Below, in pieces: positions 34,501 to 44,403 of a DNA stretch of 57,233 nt. The notes beneath the pieces are model-generated. The model had not been told where the DNA came from. It did not search any database and saw only the letters and a list, made by a program, of their open reading frames with translations. Source of the DNA: Clostridia bacterium (GTDB lineage Bacteria; Bacillota; Clostridia; Christensenellales; Borkfalkiaceae). The DNA is taken from contig CAAGME010000007.1 in assembly GCA_900770945.1 (NCBI GenBank), positions 1 through 57,233 of the forward strand, read 5' to 3'. Numbering within the stretch: the stretch's first letter is position 1; each line of letters begins with the position of its first letter. The position numbers and the translations under genes were made by a program.

Positions 34501-36794
34501 TTGTTTACAAAGAAAATGAAAAAGGCGAATACGTCGATGAAGATACCGACGCCACGTTGGTTCTCGACGGTTATCTGTACGCAACTTATTCGGACGAAAA
34601 GGGTCTTAATTACACCGGTCTTTACACGGTTTCGAACGGAATCATCGTTATGATAACAAATAACGGATACTTCTATTTCACTTTCCCGACGGAAACCGAA
34701 AAGTTCTCCGTGAAGGGAGCCGAATACGGAACGTATACCGTAATCGACAACCAAAGCACGAACGGCTATTACGTCGAACTTATCGGCAACAAGGCTAAAA
34801 CCGCAAAGGTGTTCAAGTGGAAAACCGACGAACAAGGTAAATACGTTGTTGAAAACGACTCTTACGTCAGAGAATACGTCGACGAAAACGCCTCGTATAC
34901 CATTAACGGAAGCGATATCGAAGTATCTTACAAAAACGGCGGAAAGTTTTCCGGAAAATTAGGTGTCGTATCCTCCAACAACAGATCTATCCGCGTGCTT
35001 TGTCTTTACAGCGATACGGTCGAACGCACTTACGTTAACCCGAAAGATCTGTCGGTTATGGTCCTCGATACCGTCGGAAACGTTACCAGATACGGAAAAC
35101 AAGGCTTGGTTAAAACCGGTTCTTATCTGCTGATTTCCGATCGTCTTTTCTTCTATATCAGTTCCGATATGTCCGCTGAAGGCGCAGGCGTCTATGTTTA
35201 CGATAAGGTTGCATGCACCGCCGTTCTCCAGAAGGTTAAAGATATACCGTCCGGCGGATACGTGTATTACACCGAGAACTTCGAATCGTTGACGTTTACC
35301 GCCTATGGCTTAGCGTCGTCGAGCGTTGACGGTGCGTACTATTACGAGGTTACGACCGACGGTAAGATCGTTCTTTACAAATACGACAAAAAATCCGCGG
35401 ATAAAAACGAGTACGGTTTCGTTCGCAACGATTCTCTCGGCTCGTTCGGCGCAACCTTGAAACTTAACGATAAAAACTACATCGAGTACGACGGAAGCGT
35501 TCTCGAAGTTACGAGATCGGACGAGGGTAAATATCCTTTCAGATACGTTGAAGGAAGCGAAGAGCTTTACGATATCGTCAACGTGAGCTTCACTCCGACC
35601 GGCGAATTAGGCTTTGACGTCACCGGTACCGCTACAATCAAAAAACGTAGCGACAACAAAACTCAGGACGTTGCTTGCCGAATCGTAAGAAAAGTCGAAG
35701 GCGAAGTTGTCGTGTCGACTACGTTGATAATAGGAACTTATAATTTTGATATTTCTCTTTCTTACGGTATCGAAAACGAAAAAGGTGTCTCAAAAATGAG
35801 CGTCAATTCGGAAAAGATGCTTAAAGAAGGGTATTCCAATTCCTATCTCACCAACTTGTTCTATTATAACTTCTTCAGTCCTACGCAAGCTGCCGAATAT
35901 ACCGAAAAGTACAAAGACAAAATGGGCAAGATGACCGTTTGCGAAAACTACGATGAAAACGGTGCCTTGATTGATTCGTATGCAGCGGCTTCGTTTGCGG
36001 ACGGCACAAGATACGTTGATACGTCCGGCAAGAATCTCAGCTTCGATTCCTCTGTTTACACTTATAAAAACGGGATTTACTCCGTTGATATCTCGACGGG
36101 CGACGGTATCGATTACAGAATGAGCTTTACTTTCGGAACGAATAAATACGCTGGCGAGTACGCGTTTACGATGATTGCTTTCGCAAGGGTCGAAACTCAT
36201 GATTTAGGCAACGGGATGGTTGTTACCGCGCAAAGGAACATTTGTTCCGATTCGCTCGCCCCGGGCGCGCTTTACTCTTTGACTATTGTTGAAAACGGTA
36301 AGGAAGTAGAAACTATCGGATATTACAGTCCCGATGAAAACAATTTAAACGTTTTAACTTATATTTCGAGAGGCGTAGAAGAGGGCGGCAAAAAAACGTC
36401 GACGTATTACACCTTCGAACTTTCCGACGCTCTTTCGAGCAAGGTCATCGAACCTATCGATTTTGACGGCAAGAGAGTCCTTGATTCCGACAAAAAAGAA
36501 GTCTCCGTTTACGCTTATAACGTTGTTCTCAGCAATAAAGAAGAATGTGACGTTTATGAAAGCGTAAAAGGCGACAGATACGTTGAAATCACTAAAAACC
36601 ACGAAGTCAAACTTTACGGATTCTACGCAACGGCTACTCAGAAAGCTATTTACTACTTCCCGTCTCAATCGAGTTACGACGAAGCTACCGGCGTTTACAA
36701 AATAGAGGTTAAGGTAGGACAGAACGTTGTTTCGCTTTACTTCAAAATAAACAATGGTAGGTTTGAAGAAACATCCGCTCCCGCTCAGGAGTAA
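31572..36794 (+). CDS. Large beta-repeat lipoprotein (1740 residues)
   Basis: A lipoprotein with signal peptide and lipobox SVGC (acylated cysteine at about residue 26). An InlB-B/Flg_new repeat (about 32-95; GYVFVGWY) and a second, less regular one (about 97-170) open the mature protein. The rest is a series of diverged units of about 50-60 residues with a pattern like LxLDGxxxATYxxDGxxYxGxYxV; clear examples are LTLDGMYKATYVTDGKSYVG and LVLDGYLYATYSDEKGLNYTG. No LRRs and no catalytic motif were seen. No C-terminal anchor. Ribosome site AGGAGAT. It stands 73 bases ahead of the subtilisin gene and may share its transcript. Role unknown; binding of an extracellular polymer is a guess. Confidence 0.85.
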   Translation: MKRNHRLLLIVFAILTCFTLAFSVGCGNTKNVSVTFETNGGEEIETATIKSGAEYTLPTPEKDGYVFVGWYLSADLSGEKVDVLNSSMTKENVTVYAKWEKPQATITLDTNGGTLKDTTVSAAIDSNVYDAVKNIAPVKTDHMFAYWSVDGKTEIARNKKVPKEGITLKAVYKVKYTIEVNVQSIDEKTGVTGDYVPEKELHVGYAFVGNEVDVSDEVLRNGFSLANNSSTVSKLTISETPAENSFRLFFDRDEIIVRFFSNYPDSSLKEEVKTKKIIFGTRISVITDGFNCAGYLLSGWSDGDNEYKAYAFNDNLYDPATGTIGGGKQENDSFVPQDNVDLDAVWMKGIPDLFGGSDYVYLYDDKSKPEVYVQKGNTFFKAEYSEVQIGDAIVRGFTFGEDEGRIYDDNKFYAYANSSRKQYSAFKYDVDKDGNGYLNESVKISFDEYNGVTYRVYDEDNKNVFESSGVYDINESGFYHATFNDEYKDFNGKELVFSIGTFGKSNAFRPRDEFEFGLDKIYYYGLSGGALQKYTTYLKLTGFGVGALFTASGNSYVYYSRLNDVLSLKDSSGQSMGTYKIIADPNGGKDKGFVSYNASIDTVFETTDKKTSLTLDGMYKATYVTDGKSYVGNYSVLGSSVFGGSLIKLYTQSGNITLSLGARNTTKVEFVDGKLTEVQVTEYIFDEKGENYAEYYYFTPDSKAQQWPLLVFDETPELNGKVSIYGKVTKDSKSTYSEAPVIIGTYTYDSDKKLYTVTVDKFTAVEGLDSDLFVYSELQSFTFATAAISNKPVYYVYSVQNKGDAEETSKLVVYENADKTAGGTVTVINGSIAIVDYQGNLLKGTFSTDASTGITTISGNTTYYVQLSDVDGKKTFKFVDAPFGALYMEHYGSVDQNEYIVFDGLGGAVYHYATTVDGVTTKKSFNGTYVVTDEKVKVGNAEYSVYMFTTDNYMNVEGSEKSFKFIRVVVSKYYCAVVYKENEKGEYVDEDTDATLVLDGYLYATYSDEKGLNYTGLYTVSNGIIVMITNNGYFYFTFPTETEKFSVKGAEYGTYTVIDNQSTNGYYVELIGNKAKTAKVFKWKTDEQGKYVVENDSYVREYVDENASYTINGSDIEVSYKNGGKFSGKLGVVSSNNRSIRVLCLYSDTVERTYVNPKDLSVMVLDTVGNVTRYGKQGLVKTGSYLLISDRLFFYISSDMSAEGAGVYVYDKVACTAVLQKVKDIPSGGYVYYTENFESLTFTAYGLASSSVDGAYYYEVTTDGKIVLYKYDKKSADKNEYGFVRNDSLGSFGATLKLNDKNYIEYDGSVLEVTRSDEGKYPFRYVEGSEELYDIVNVSFTPTGELGFDVTGTATIKKRSDNKTQDVACRIVRKVEGEVVVSTTLIIGTYNFDISLSYGIENEKGVSKMSVNSEKMLKEGYSNSYLTNLFYYNFFSPTQAAEYTEKYKDKMGKMTVCENYDENGALIDSYAAASFADGTRYVDTSGKNLSFDSSVYTYKNGIYSVDISTGDGIDYRMSFTFGTNKYAGEYAFTMIAFARVETHDLGNGMVVTAQRNICSDSLAPGALYSLTIVENGKEVETIGYYSPDENNLNVLTYISRGVEEGGKKTSTYYTFELSDALSSKVIEPIDFDGKRVLDSDKKEVSVYAYNVVLSNKEECDVYESVKGDRYVEITKNHEVKLYGFYATATQKAIYYFPSQSSYDEATGVYKIEVKVGQNVVSLYFKINNGRFEETSAPAQE

Positions 36795-36824
36795 TGCTCG
36801 TTTAAAAATCACAAAAAATGTTGC

Positions 36825-36853
36825 TTGACGGCAACTGACCAAATCGCTTTATA
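36825..36853 (+). promoter_or_regulatory. Candidate promoter of the subtilisin/Opp operon
   Basis: TTGACG (36825-36830), a 17-bp spacer and TTTATA (36848-36853); TATATA two bases further is an alternative. It leaves a very short leader of about 10 nt, so it is tentative. Confidence 0.4.
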
Positions 36854-36867
36854 TACAGGAAAAAATT

Positions 36868-39800
36868 ATGGTTAGAAACAACAAGATTTTGATCAGGCTT
36901 TTATCGCTTGCGATAATCGTCTGCCTTTCAATCGGATACTTTACCGGCAGTTTACAAGCGGACGCGTCGAACGGCGGCGCGTCGGCTGTTGCCGCGATCA
37001 GACAAATCAAAGCGGATTTCGAAAATGATATAAGCAAGTACTTCGATTCGAATGTTTATTCCGCTCTTCCCGATGCGGTTGACAAAGATCAGGAAATTTC
37101 GGTAATCGTTTCGATGTCGACAAAGTCCGTTATCGACGGTTATAACTCAACCGATTTTGACGGCGAAGCTGGCGAATACGCTCAGACGAAAGAAGCGCAG
37201 ACAATACGGAATAATTCGGCTGTCGAACGCGAAAAAATCGTAGACGCGCTCAATAAAGCGGCTGTTTCTTACGAATATGAAGAAACTTACGATAACGTTC
37301 TCAGCGGTTTTTCGATTAACATTACGGCGTCCGATTTTAGTAAGGTCGAATCCGTATTAAACAAAAACGGAGCAAAAGCGATTGTAAGCGAAGTATACGA
37401 GCCGGCAAAGTATGAGGTCGTCAAAAACGACGTCGAAGTCGACTCTGAAACGGGTATCTTCACAAATACGACCGATTACAACGGGGACGGCGTTGTCGTT
37501 GCTATTCTCGATACGGGTCTCGATTACACGCATACCGCTTTTACGAGAAACGTCGGGCGTGAAAAACAAGGCGCGGACAGGTTTACTTACACAGCCTTCG
37601 ACGGCACTCCGATCGCTCAGAAGGTAAGCAGTTTGCAGGCGGCAAAAACTACCAAAGGTCTGACCGGACAAGACGTTTTTATCAATAGAAAAGTACCTTA
37701 CGCTTACGATTATGCAGATAAGGATTCCGACGTTTTCCCGATTAACTCCGAACATGGCACGCACGTTGCGGGCATTATCGCCGGCGAAGACGAAAAGATA
37801 ACCGGCGTTGCAACGCAGGCTCAGCTTGCGATAATGAAGGTTTTCTCCGATTCTCAGGACGGAGCGAAAACCTCGTGGCTTCTTGCCGCATTGGAAGATT
37901 GCGTCAACCTCCAGGTGGACGTTATAAACATGTCTCTCGGTTCGGGTTGCGGCTTTACGCGTGAAGTGGACGAATGGGAAGTTTTCGAAGTTTACGAAAA
38001 AGTTCGTCTTGCGGGTATATCGCTTATAGCTTCCGCCGCAAACAGCTATAACGCCACAATGGGTTCGAAAAAGAACGGCAATAACGGTCTGACTTCCAAT
38101 CCGGACTCCGGCACCGTCGGTTCTCCTTCCACGTACCCCGCCGCGCTTTCCATCGCGTCGGTAGACGGCGTTATGACTCCTTACTTCCTCCATGAAGGCA
38201 ATATTATGTACTTCAAAGAGGCAAGCACGTCCGACAATGCCGAAAAGGACTTCGTTTCCGAAATTCTTAAAAAGAGGGCGGAACTTGACGGCGTAGATTC
38301 GTACGATCAATATGAATTCGAGTACGACGTTATTCCCGGTATCGGTGCCTCCGGCGATTACAGCGACGGCGATCATACCGGTAAAATCGCGCTTGTAAAA
38401 CGCGGTACGAATACGTTTGAAGATAAGGTTAAAATAGCAATCCGCAAAGGGTATCTCGGCGTTATAATTTACAACAACGTTTCCGGTATGATATCTATGT
38501 CGGTAGGCGACAATATCGGCGCGGTCTGCTCTCTTACTCAGGACGACGGCGAAGAGCTTGCTAAGTCCTCTACCAAAAAGTTAAAAATATCCAAAAGTCA
38601 GGTTGCAGGTCCTTTTATGTCCGACTTCTCTTCTTGGGGTCCGACTTCGGATTTGAAGATTAAGCCCGAATTGACCGGACATGGCGGAGAAATTCTTTCT
38701 TCCGTTCCCGGTCAGGAATACGAAAAGCTTTCCGGTACTTCGATGGCTGCTCCTAACGTTGCCGGCGCAACCGCTCTCGTTCGTCAGTACGTTAAAAACA
38801 ACGATAAGCTCGGAAAAGGCAAAAGCAACTTAGAAGTTACTGCTATCGTTAATCAGCTTATGATGTCGACGGCGGATATCGTTTTGAATAAAAACGGACT
38901 TCCCTACGCCGTGAGAAAACAAGGCGCAGGTCTTATCAGTCTTACGAAAGCTACAAATGCCGAGTCGTATATTCTCACGAAAGAAGGCGGAAAAGACGAG
39001 GGCGATTTCATGGACAAGTCCAAGCTCGAACTCGGCGACGATAAGAACAGAACCGGCGTTTACGATATGACCTTCTATGTCCGCAATATCTCGGACGGTA
39101 CCGCAACCTATCGCGTTTCTACGATAGTACAGACCGAGGGCGTAGATAAAACCTTTACGGGACACGGCGGCACGACTGTTTCCCAAGAAGGATATAAGCT
39201 TGACGGAGATACCGAAATCATTTCCGTGAAATACGGTGGTACTGTTAAAGGTGATAAAATCAAGGTTGAAAGCGGGGCTACGGCGGAAGTCAAAATCCGC
39301 ATTACGCTTTCGGAAGCCGACAAAGCATACCTCGACAAATCTTTCGAAAACGGTATGTACGTAGAAGGCTTTGCAAAACTTTCCGCTTTGGACGGTACAA
39401 AGTACTCCCTGAACGTTCCTTTCCTTGCTTTTTACGGCGATTGGATGCAAGCTCCTATACTCGATGAAGAGTATTTCGACACGAACAAGGACGAATTGAA
39501 CGCAGGTATCGACGAAAACGATAAAATTCAGGAAGACGCTTATGCAACGCGCGCATACGGCAGAATTTACAGCGATTATATATCCACTCTCGGCGCGTAC
39601 TATTTCAAACAGAACCCCGCTTCTGCTCAGATTTCGGCAGACAGAAACCATGTTGCGCTTTCAAACCAAGTGGCGACCGACAACACGTCGAACTATACTG
39701 TTTGCGGTATAAGAAACATCAGCGCGGGTTTGTTGCGTAACGTTAAAAAGGGTTATATGACTATAACCGACGACGCTACGGGCAAGGTCGTCTGGTCGAA

Positions 39801-42800
39801 AGAGGTGAACAATCAACGTAAGTCTTTCTCTTCCGGCAGCAATATTTACGGTTCCTCGTTTGACGTGGAATTTAACGTTGACGAAGAAAATCTCAAAAAC
39901 AATACTTCTTACACCTTTAAATTAGTTACGTATATAGACTACGGTACCGAAGCGGAACAGGATAAAGCTAACGTGAAAAACGTTTACGAATTCCCGTTCT
40001 ACGTGGATTTCGAAGCCCCTGTCATTACGGGCGTTCAGTATCGCGACGAATACGACAAATACACCAAAAAACACAAATTGTATGCAGACGTCAGCTTGTA
40101 CGACAATCATTACGCAATGGCTCTTCAGTTCGGACAAGTCACTCGTTCTGCCGACGACGAAAGCAAGTTGACGCTTGAGTCTTTCGGCGAGTATATGACC
40201 CCTGTTTATTCTTCGTACAATTCAACGTCCGTTATCACGTTCGAATTGACCGATTATATCGCCCAGATAAAAGAAAAATCGGTCGGATTAGTCTATGACG
40301 AAGCTTCTAAGCAGCAAGTTATCAAAAAGAACAACGCTTTCGTTATTACCGCATACGACTACGCTATGAACGCGGCAACTTACGAACTTTCTCTTCCCGA
40401 GGAAGTAGCCGCAATGTATTTTGCCGATTCCGACGGAAAGAAAATCGAAGAACTCGAACTCCGTCTTAACGAAACGAAAAACCTTGCCGATCTTGTAAAA
40501 ATTTATCCCGACGAAACATGGTCGCAGATGCTTGATTTCGAGTACGACAAAACGACCGGTATTATCGACATAGTCAATAACTATATTATCGCCAAAAAAG
40601 GCGGTGAAACGATTCTTACCGCTAAAGGTTTGGATAAAAACGGCAACGTAGTCCAAGCTTCACTCAAAATTACGGTTGACGACACCAAAAAATACGACGA
40701 ACCCGGCGTCAATCAATTTGCATTGACCGGTTACGACACGATATTTGCTTATTATTCTCTCGATAACGACGACAAGGAAATAGGCGTTACGGGCGGAAGT
40801 TACGAATTCGGCAAGAATTTAAGTTTGTCGATGTACCCGAACGAACAAGTAAAGCTTAATTATGTTCTGAGAACATACTTCCCGGAAGAAAACGCCAAGG
40901 TCAAGTTTACGGTGGCGTCCGGTAAGGAAAACGTAAGCATTGACGAAACGGGCAAAATAGTTGCGCTGAATAAAGGCGTTGCGCTTATCCGCGCAGAGGT
41001 TTACAAGGTCAACGACGACGGAACGGAAAAGCGAATGAATTCGACCGCGTCCGTAACCGTTACCGTTAAAGAACCGTTCAAGACGCAAAGTATTTATCTT
41101 ATGTCTTACAAGGGGGTAGGCGGCGAGGTTACGATTCCCGAGAACAAGGGTATCACGACCATTTATCAATACGCCTTCTCTAACTACGAATACGTTGAAA
41201 AAGACCTCAATAACGGCGATGTCGTAACTAAGGAAGACCCGCTTTATATCAAGCCTCAGTATATAGGCGATGCGGAATACCCCGAAGGCGTCGAGAAAAT
41301 TACGAAAATCATTATTCCTAAGGGAGTAACGGATATTCAAAAATACGCTTTTGCGGGTCTTACCGAACTTAAAGAGGTTGTTTTCGAAGAAAACGAAAAG
41401 AGCATCAATATAGGCGTCGGCGCGTTCGAAGGGTGTGTAAAACTCGAAAAGGTAACGCTAAGCACAAAGAACGGTCCGATTACGGGCGGTATTAAGTTCA
41501 TAAACAAAGATGCGTTTAAGGGCTGCGTCGGTTTAAGGAGCTATGATTTTACGGGTGTTGTCGCAATAGGCGATTATTCGTTCAGTAAAACCGATCTTTC
41601 CGTTGTGAAGCTTCCTTCAACAACGCAATCGGTCGGTATCGGCGCATTCATGAACAACTCTTCTCTTTATAAAGTCGATTTCGGCGCGAAGAAGATGAAA
41701 ATAGGCGAAGGCGCGTTTGCATACTGTGACGATATCGAAGAGATAACGCTTAACTGCGCTGTTATTTCGAGAAACATTTTCAATTCTCTTCTGAGCGATT
41801 CTAACGGTAATATCGTTTCCAGATCCGCCTTAAAAACCGTAACGCTCGGTAAAGACGTAGAAGTCATTAGCGAATATGCGTTTGCCGGCTGTGAAAAACT
41901 TGAAAATATTATAATCGATGCCGGTAACAACTCATTCGTTGCCGAAAACGGATATATATACGACAAAGTAAACGGCAATAAAGGTTCTACGCTCATAACC
42001 GTTGCTCCCGCAAAAATCGGAACGAGAGTAACTCTCTCAAGCAACGTAACGAAGATTGCTAAGGGCGCGTTTAACGGTATTGCCAAACTTCAGGTAATAA
42101 AGGCGCCGTCCGTTACGGAAATCGACGATTACGCTTTCTCGCTTTGCATCAACCTCAAAGTCGCCACTTTCGGTAAAGTGAAAACAATCGGCGTTTCGGC
42201 GTTCTCGAGGACAGCGTTAACAGCTTTGCCGAGCGATACTTCCGAGCTTGAAACCATCGGAGAAAACGCCTTCTACGGTACGAAACTAAATGCCGTGGAT
42301 TTGAGCGCGAACGACGGTCTTGTTATAGGCGATTACGCGTTTGCCGCCTGCTCGGAACTTGCAACAGTTAAGCTCGGCAACAACGTCACGATAGGCGCGT
42401 ATGCGTTTGCTTCGCCGTTCACCGATTACAGTTATTCGAAAACGCAGAACTTTAACAATTACAAAGTGTTCACTTACGAATACGTAGACGTTGACGGAAC
42501 AGTTAAACAAAATTCTTACAGAGTTTACGATTTCTATAAAAACGCCGCTTCCTCCCTTACTTCGGTCGAAGTCGGAGAAAACGCAAAAATCGGAGAATAT
42601 GCGTTTATGTATAACGTCGTATTAACCGATGCGCTTTTCGGCGAGGGCGCACAGATAGGCGATTATGCGTTTATGGCATGCGCCGCGCTCGGTAACGTCG
42701 ATCTTTCGAAGGTTGTTTCGATTGGCGATTATGCGTTCAGCGGCAGAAGAATGAACGCCTACTGGCTCAAAGACGGCGTATACAATTATGCTTATGTGTT

Positions 42801-44370
42801 CGAAGTCATAAACGGCGAACTTGTCGCAACGGATTACTATTACACGTCTCTTGCGCCGAGCTTCGAAGAAGTTACACTTCCCGACGGCGTAAAACTCGGC
42901 AAAGGTGCGTTTGCGTTTACCGATAAGCTTAAAGCAGTTACTCTCGACGGTACTGTTTTGGGTAAAGACGGAGAAACTTACGTTGAAAATCTTGTTCCTG
43001 AAGAAACGTTTGCATACGCAACAGCTCTTAAAACGTTTGACTTCTCTAAAATCACCGCTATAAAATCTTACGCTTTTGCTCGTGCGGCGTTTACCGCGCT
43101 TGATCTTAAATCAGTTAAAACAATAGGTTCGTTCGCATTTATGAGAACGCTTGCCGAGGAAGTTACTCTTAACGATACGGCATCTTCGATAGGCGAAGGC
43201 GCGTTCATCAACGCAAATAAGCTTGCTAAAATCGACAATCTCGGAAAAGCCGAGTATATCGGCGCAAATGCGTTCGTAAGGGCGGCGTTTGAATCGGCTG
43301 ATTTGACGAATGCAAAAATCGTAGGCGACCTTGCGTTTGCAAAATCCGGGGTAACCTCCGTTAAGTTCGGCGACAATCTGACCGAAATCGGAGAAAATCC
43401 TTTCTATGACTGCAAAATCGAGACTTACGGTCGTTTCGAACCTGTTGACGGATTTGAAACCGTAGAAAAACTTAAGCTTGACTACAAGATTAGTAATACG
43501 GTGTTCGTTCAAGGCGGGGCGATTTACAAGGTTGCCCAAAACGGCGGTAGCGTTCTTGTTTCCTACCCGCTGCTTGCCGAAGAAACTGAATTTATCGTCG
43601 CCGACGGCACGGTGAGAATTTCGGCTTATGCGTTCAGCGGCGCAAAACTTACAAACGTAACTCTTCCCGAAACTCTTCTTTCGATAGGCAGCAAGGCTTT
43701 CTATGCTTGCAATAACCTTACTACCGTTAACTTCCTTAGCCTTAATGCGCCTAAGCTCGAAGAAGAATACGACACTTCGATTCTTACCTTCTCGAACATG
43801 CCCGGTCCCGGGAAATACGGAACTTACGATACCCTCGGTATTTCTAAGTTTACTATGTGGAACGTTACCGGCAGATACAACAACTTTTACTTCGGCGCAA
43901 ACTTTGTTGACTACGTCGGTCATATTGCGCATAAGCTCGTAATGGTTATGCCCGAAAACGGCAAAAACTATGACTCGTTTATCTACGGGCAATATTTCGG
44001 TTCGAAGATAATCGGCAACAATGCCGCAACCGAATCAACGAAGAGCGTAATTGCTCTCATTGACGAAATTCCCGACAGAATTACGCTTGACGAGTCTGTA
44101 ATCGCCAAGGTTGAAGCGGCGAGAAAAGCTTATGACGCCATTACCGATTTGACGCAGAAATCGCTTATCAGAAACTTTGGTAAGCTTACGGGTGCCGAAA
44201 CGAATATTGAGCGTTTGCGCGCAGGACAGCAGTCGAGCTCGTCCGACAGCAGCTCTTCGGCTCAGTCCGAATCCGCTCCGGTAGCCTTGTTTATAGTCCT
44301 CGGCGTCTTGCTCGTGTCTTGCGCTGCGGCTGCCGTGGTGTTTGTTCTGAGAAAAAAGAAAAACAAATAA
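36868..44370 (+). CDS. Membrane-anchored subtilisin-like protease fused to LRRs (2500 residues)
   Basis: An exported S8-family serine protease. A signal peptide (about 1-35) and an I9-like propeptide (about 75-175) precede the catalytic domain: Asp215 in VAILDTGLDYTH, His296 in EHGTHVAGIIAG and Ser625 in LSGTSMAAPNVAG. A PA-type insertion (about 490-565) lies between His and Ser, as in C5a-peptidase-type subtilases. Beta-rich fibronectin-like parts, two Big2-like units (about 1200-1400) and BspA-type LRRs (about 1410-2280) follow. After a Ser-rich linker (SSSSDSSSSAQS) comes a C-terminal helix and the tail RKKKNK; there is no LPxTG motif. It should degrade proteins at the cell surface, and the peptide transporter genes just downstream fit that. 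All catalytic residues are intact. Confidence 0.95.
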   Translation: MVRNNKILIRLLSLAIIVCLSIGYFTGSLQADASNGGASAVAAIRQIKADFENDISKYFDSNVYSALPDAVDKDQEISVIVSMSTKSVIDGYNSTDFDGEAGEYAQTKEAQTIRNNSAVEREKIVDALNKAAVSYEYEETYDNVLSGFSINITASDFSKVESVLNKNGAKAIVSEVYEPAKYEVVKNDVEVDSETGIFTNTTDYNGDGVVVAILDTGLDYTHTAFTRNVGREKQGADRFTYTAFDGTPIAQKVSSLQAAKTTKGLTGQDVFINRKVPYAYDYADKDSDVFPINSEHGTHVAGIIAGEDEKITGVATQAQLAIMKVFSDSQDGAKTSWLLAALEDCVNLQVDVINMSLGSGCGFTREVDEWEVFEVYEKVRLAGISLIASAANSYNATMGSKKNGNNGLTSNPDSGTVGSPSTYPAALSIASVDGVMTPYFLHEGNIMYFKEASTSDNAEKDFVSEILKKRAELDGVDSYDQYEFEYDVIPGIGASGDYSDGDHTGKIALVKRGTNTFEDKVKIAIRKGYLGVIIYNNVSGMISMSVGDNIGAVCSLTQDDGEELAKSSTKKLKISKSQVAGPFMSDFSSWGPTSDLKIKPELTGHGGEILSSVPGQEYEKLSGTSMAAPNVAGATALVRQYVKNNDKLGKGKSNLEVTAIVNQLMMSTADIVLNKNGLPYAVRKQGAGLISLTKATNAESYILTKEGGKDEGDFMDKSKLELGDDKNRTGVYDMTFYVRNISDGTATYRVSTIVQTEGVDKTFTGHGGTTVSQEGYKLDGDTEIISVKYGGTVKGDKIKVESGATAEVKIRITLSEADKAYLDKSFENGMYVEGFAKLSALDGTKYSLNVPFLAFYGDWMQAPILDEEYFDTNKDELNAGIDENDKIQEDAYATRAYGRIYSDYISTLGAYYFKQNPASAQISADRNHVALSNQVATDNTSNYTVCGIRNISAGLLRNVKKGYMTITDDATGKVVWSKEVNNQRKSFSSGSNIYGSSFDVEFNVDEENLKNNTSYTFKLVTYIDYGTEAEQDKANVKNVYEFPFYVDFEAPVITGVQYRDEYDKYTKKHKLYADVSLYDNHYAMALQFGQVTRSADDESKLTLESFGEYMTPVYSSYNSTSVITFELTDYIAQIKEKSVGLVYDEASKQQVIKKNNAFVITAYDYAMNAATYELSLPEEVAAMYFADSDGKKIEELELRLNETKNLADLVKIYPDETWSQMLDFEYDKTTGIIDIVNNYIIAKKGGETILTAKGLDKNGNVVQASLKITVDDTKKYDEPGVNQFALTGYDTIFAYYSLDNDDKEIGVTGGSYEFGKNLSLSMYPNEQVKLNYVLRTYFPEENAKVKFTVASGKENVSIDETGKIVALNKGVALIRAEVYKVNDDGTEKRMNSTASVTVTVKEPFKTQSIYLMSYKGVGGEVTIPENKGITTIYQYAFSNYEYVEKDLNNGDVVTKEDPLYIKPQYIGDAEYPEGVEKITKIIIPKGVTDIQKYAFAGLTELKEVVFEENEKSINIGVGAFEGCVKLEKVTLSTKNGPITGGIKFINKDAFKGCVGLRSYDFTGVVAIGDYSFSKTDLSVVKLPSTTQSVGIGAFMNNSSLYKVDFGAKKMKIGEGAFAYCDDIEEITLNCAVISRNIFNSLLSDSNGNIVSRSALKTVTLGKDVEVISEYAFAGCEKLENIIIDAGNNSFVAENGYIYDKVNGNKGSTLITVAPAKIGTRVTLSSNVTKIAKGAFNGIAKLQVIKAPSVTEIDDYAFSLCINLKVATFGKVKTIGVSAFSRTALTALPSDTSELETIGENAFYGTKLNAVDLSANDGLVIGDYAFAACSELATVKLGNNVTIGAYAFASPFTDYSYSKTQNFNNYKVFTYEYVDVDGTVKQNSYRVYDFYKNAASSLTSVEVGENAKIGEYAFMYNVVLTDALFGEGAQIGDYAFMACAALGNVDLSKVVSIGDYAFSGRRMNAYWLKDGVYNYAYVFEVINGELVATDYYYTSLAPSFEEVTLPDGVKLGKGAFAFTDKLKAVTLDGTVLGKDGETYVENLVPEETFAYATALKTFDFSKITAIKSYAFARAAFTALDLKSVKTIGSFAFMRTLAEEVTLNDTASSIGEGAFINANKLAKIDNLGKAEYIGANAFVRAAFESADLTNAKIVGDLAFAKSGVTSVKFGDNLTEIGENPFYDCKIETYGRFEPVDGFETVEKLKLDYKISNTVFVQGGAIYKVAQNGGSVLVSYPLLAEETEFIVADGTVRISAYAFSGAKLTNVTLPETLLSIGSKAFYACNNLTTVNFLSLNAPKLEEEYDTSILTFSNMPGPGKYGTYDTLGISKFTMWNVTGRYNNFYFGANFVDYVGHIAHKLVMVMPENGKNYDSFIYGQYFGSKIIGNNAATESTKSVIALIDEIPDRITLDESVIAKVEAARKAYDAITDLTQKSLIRNFGKLTGAETNIERLRAGQQSSSSDSSSSAQSESAPVALFIVLGVLLVSCAAAAVVFVLRKKKNK

Positions 44371-44403
44371 GGATTTGCGGTTTTTCCCGCAAAATAAAAG
44401 ACA

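Noticed and set aside
37357..38376. A 339-residue frame opposite the subtilisin gene
   Set aside because: It lies wholly antisense to the catalytic domain, whose Asp and His motifs prove the plus frame is coding.
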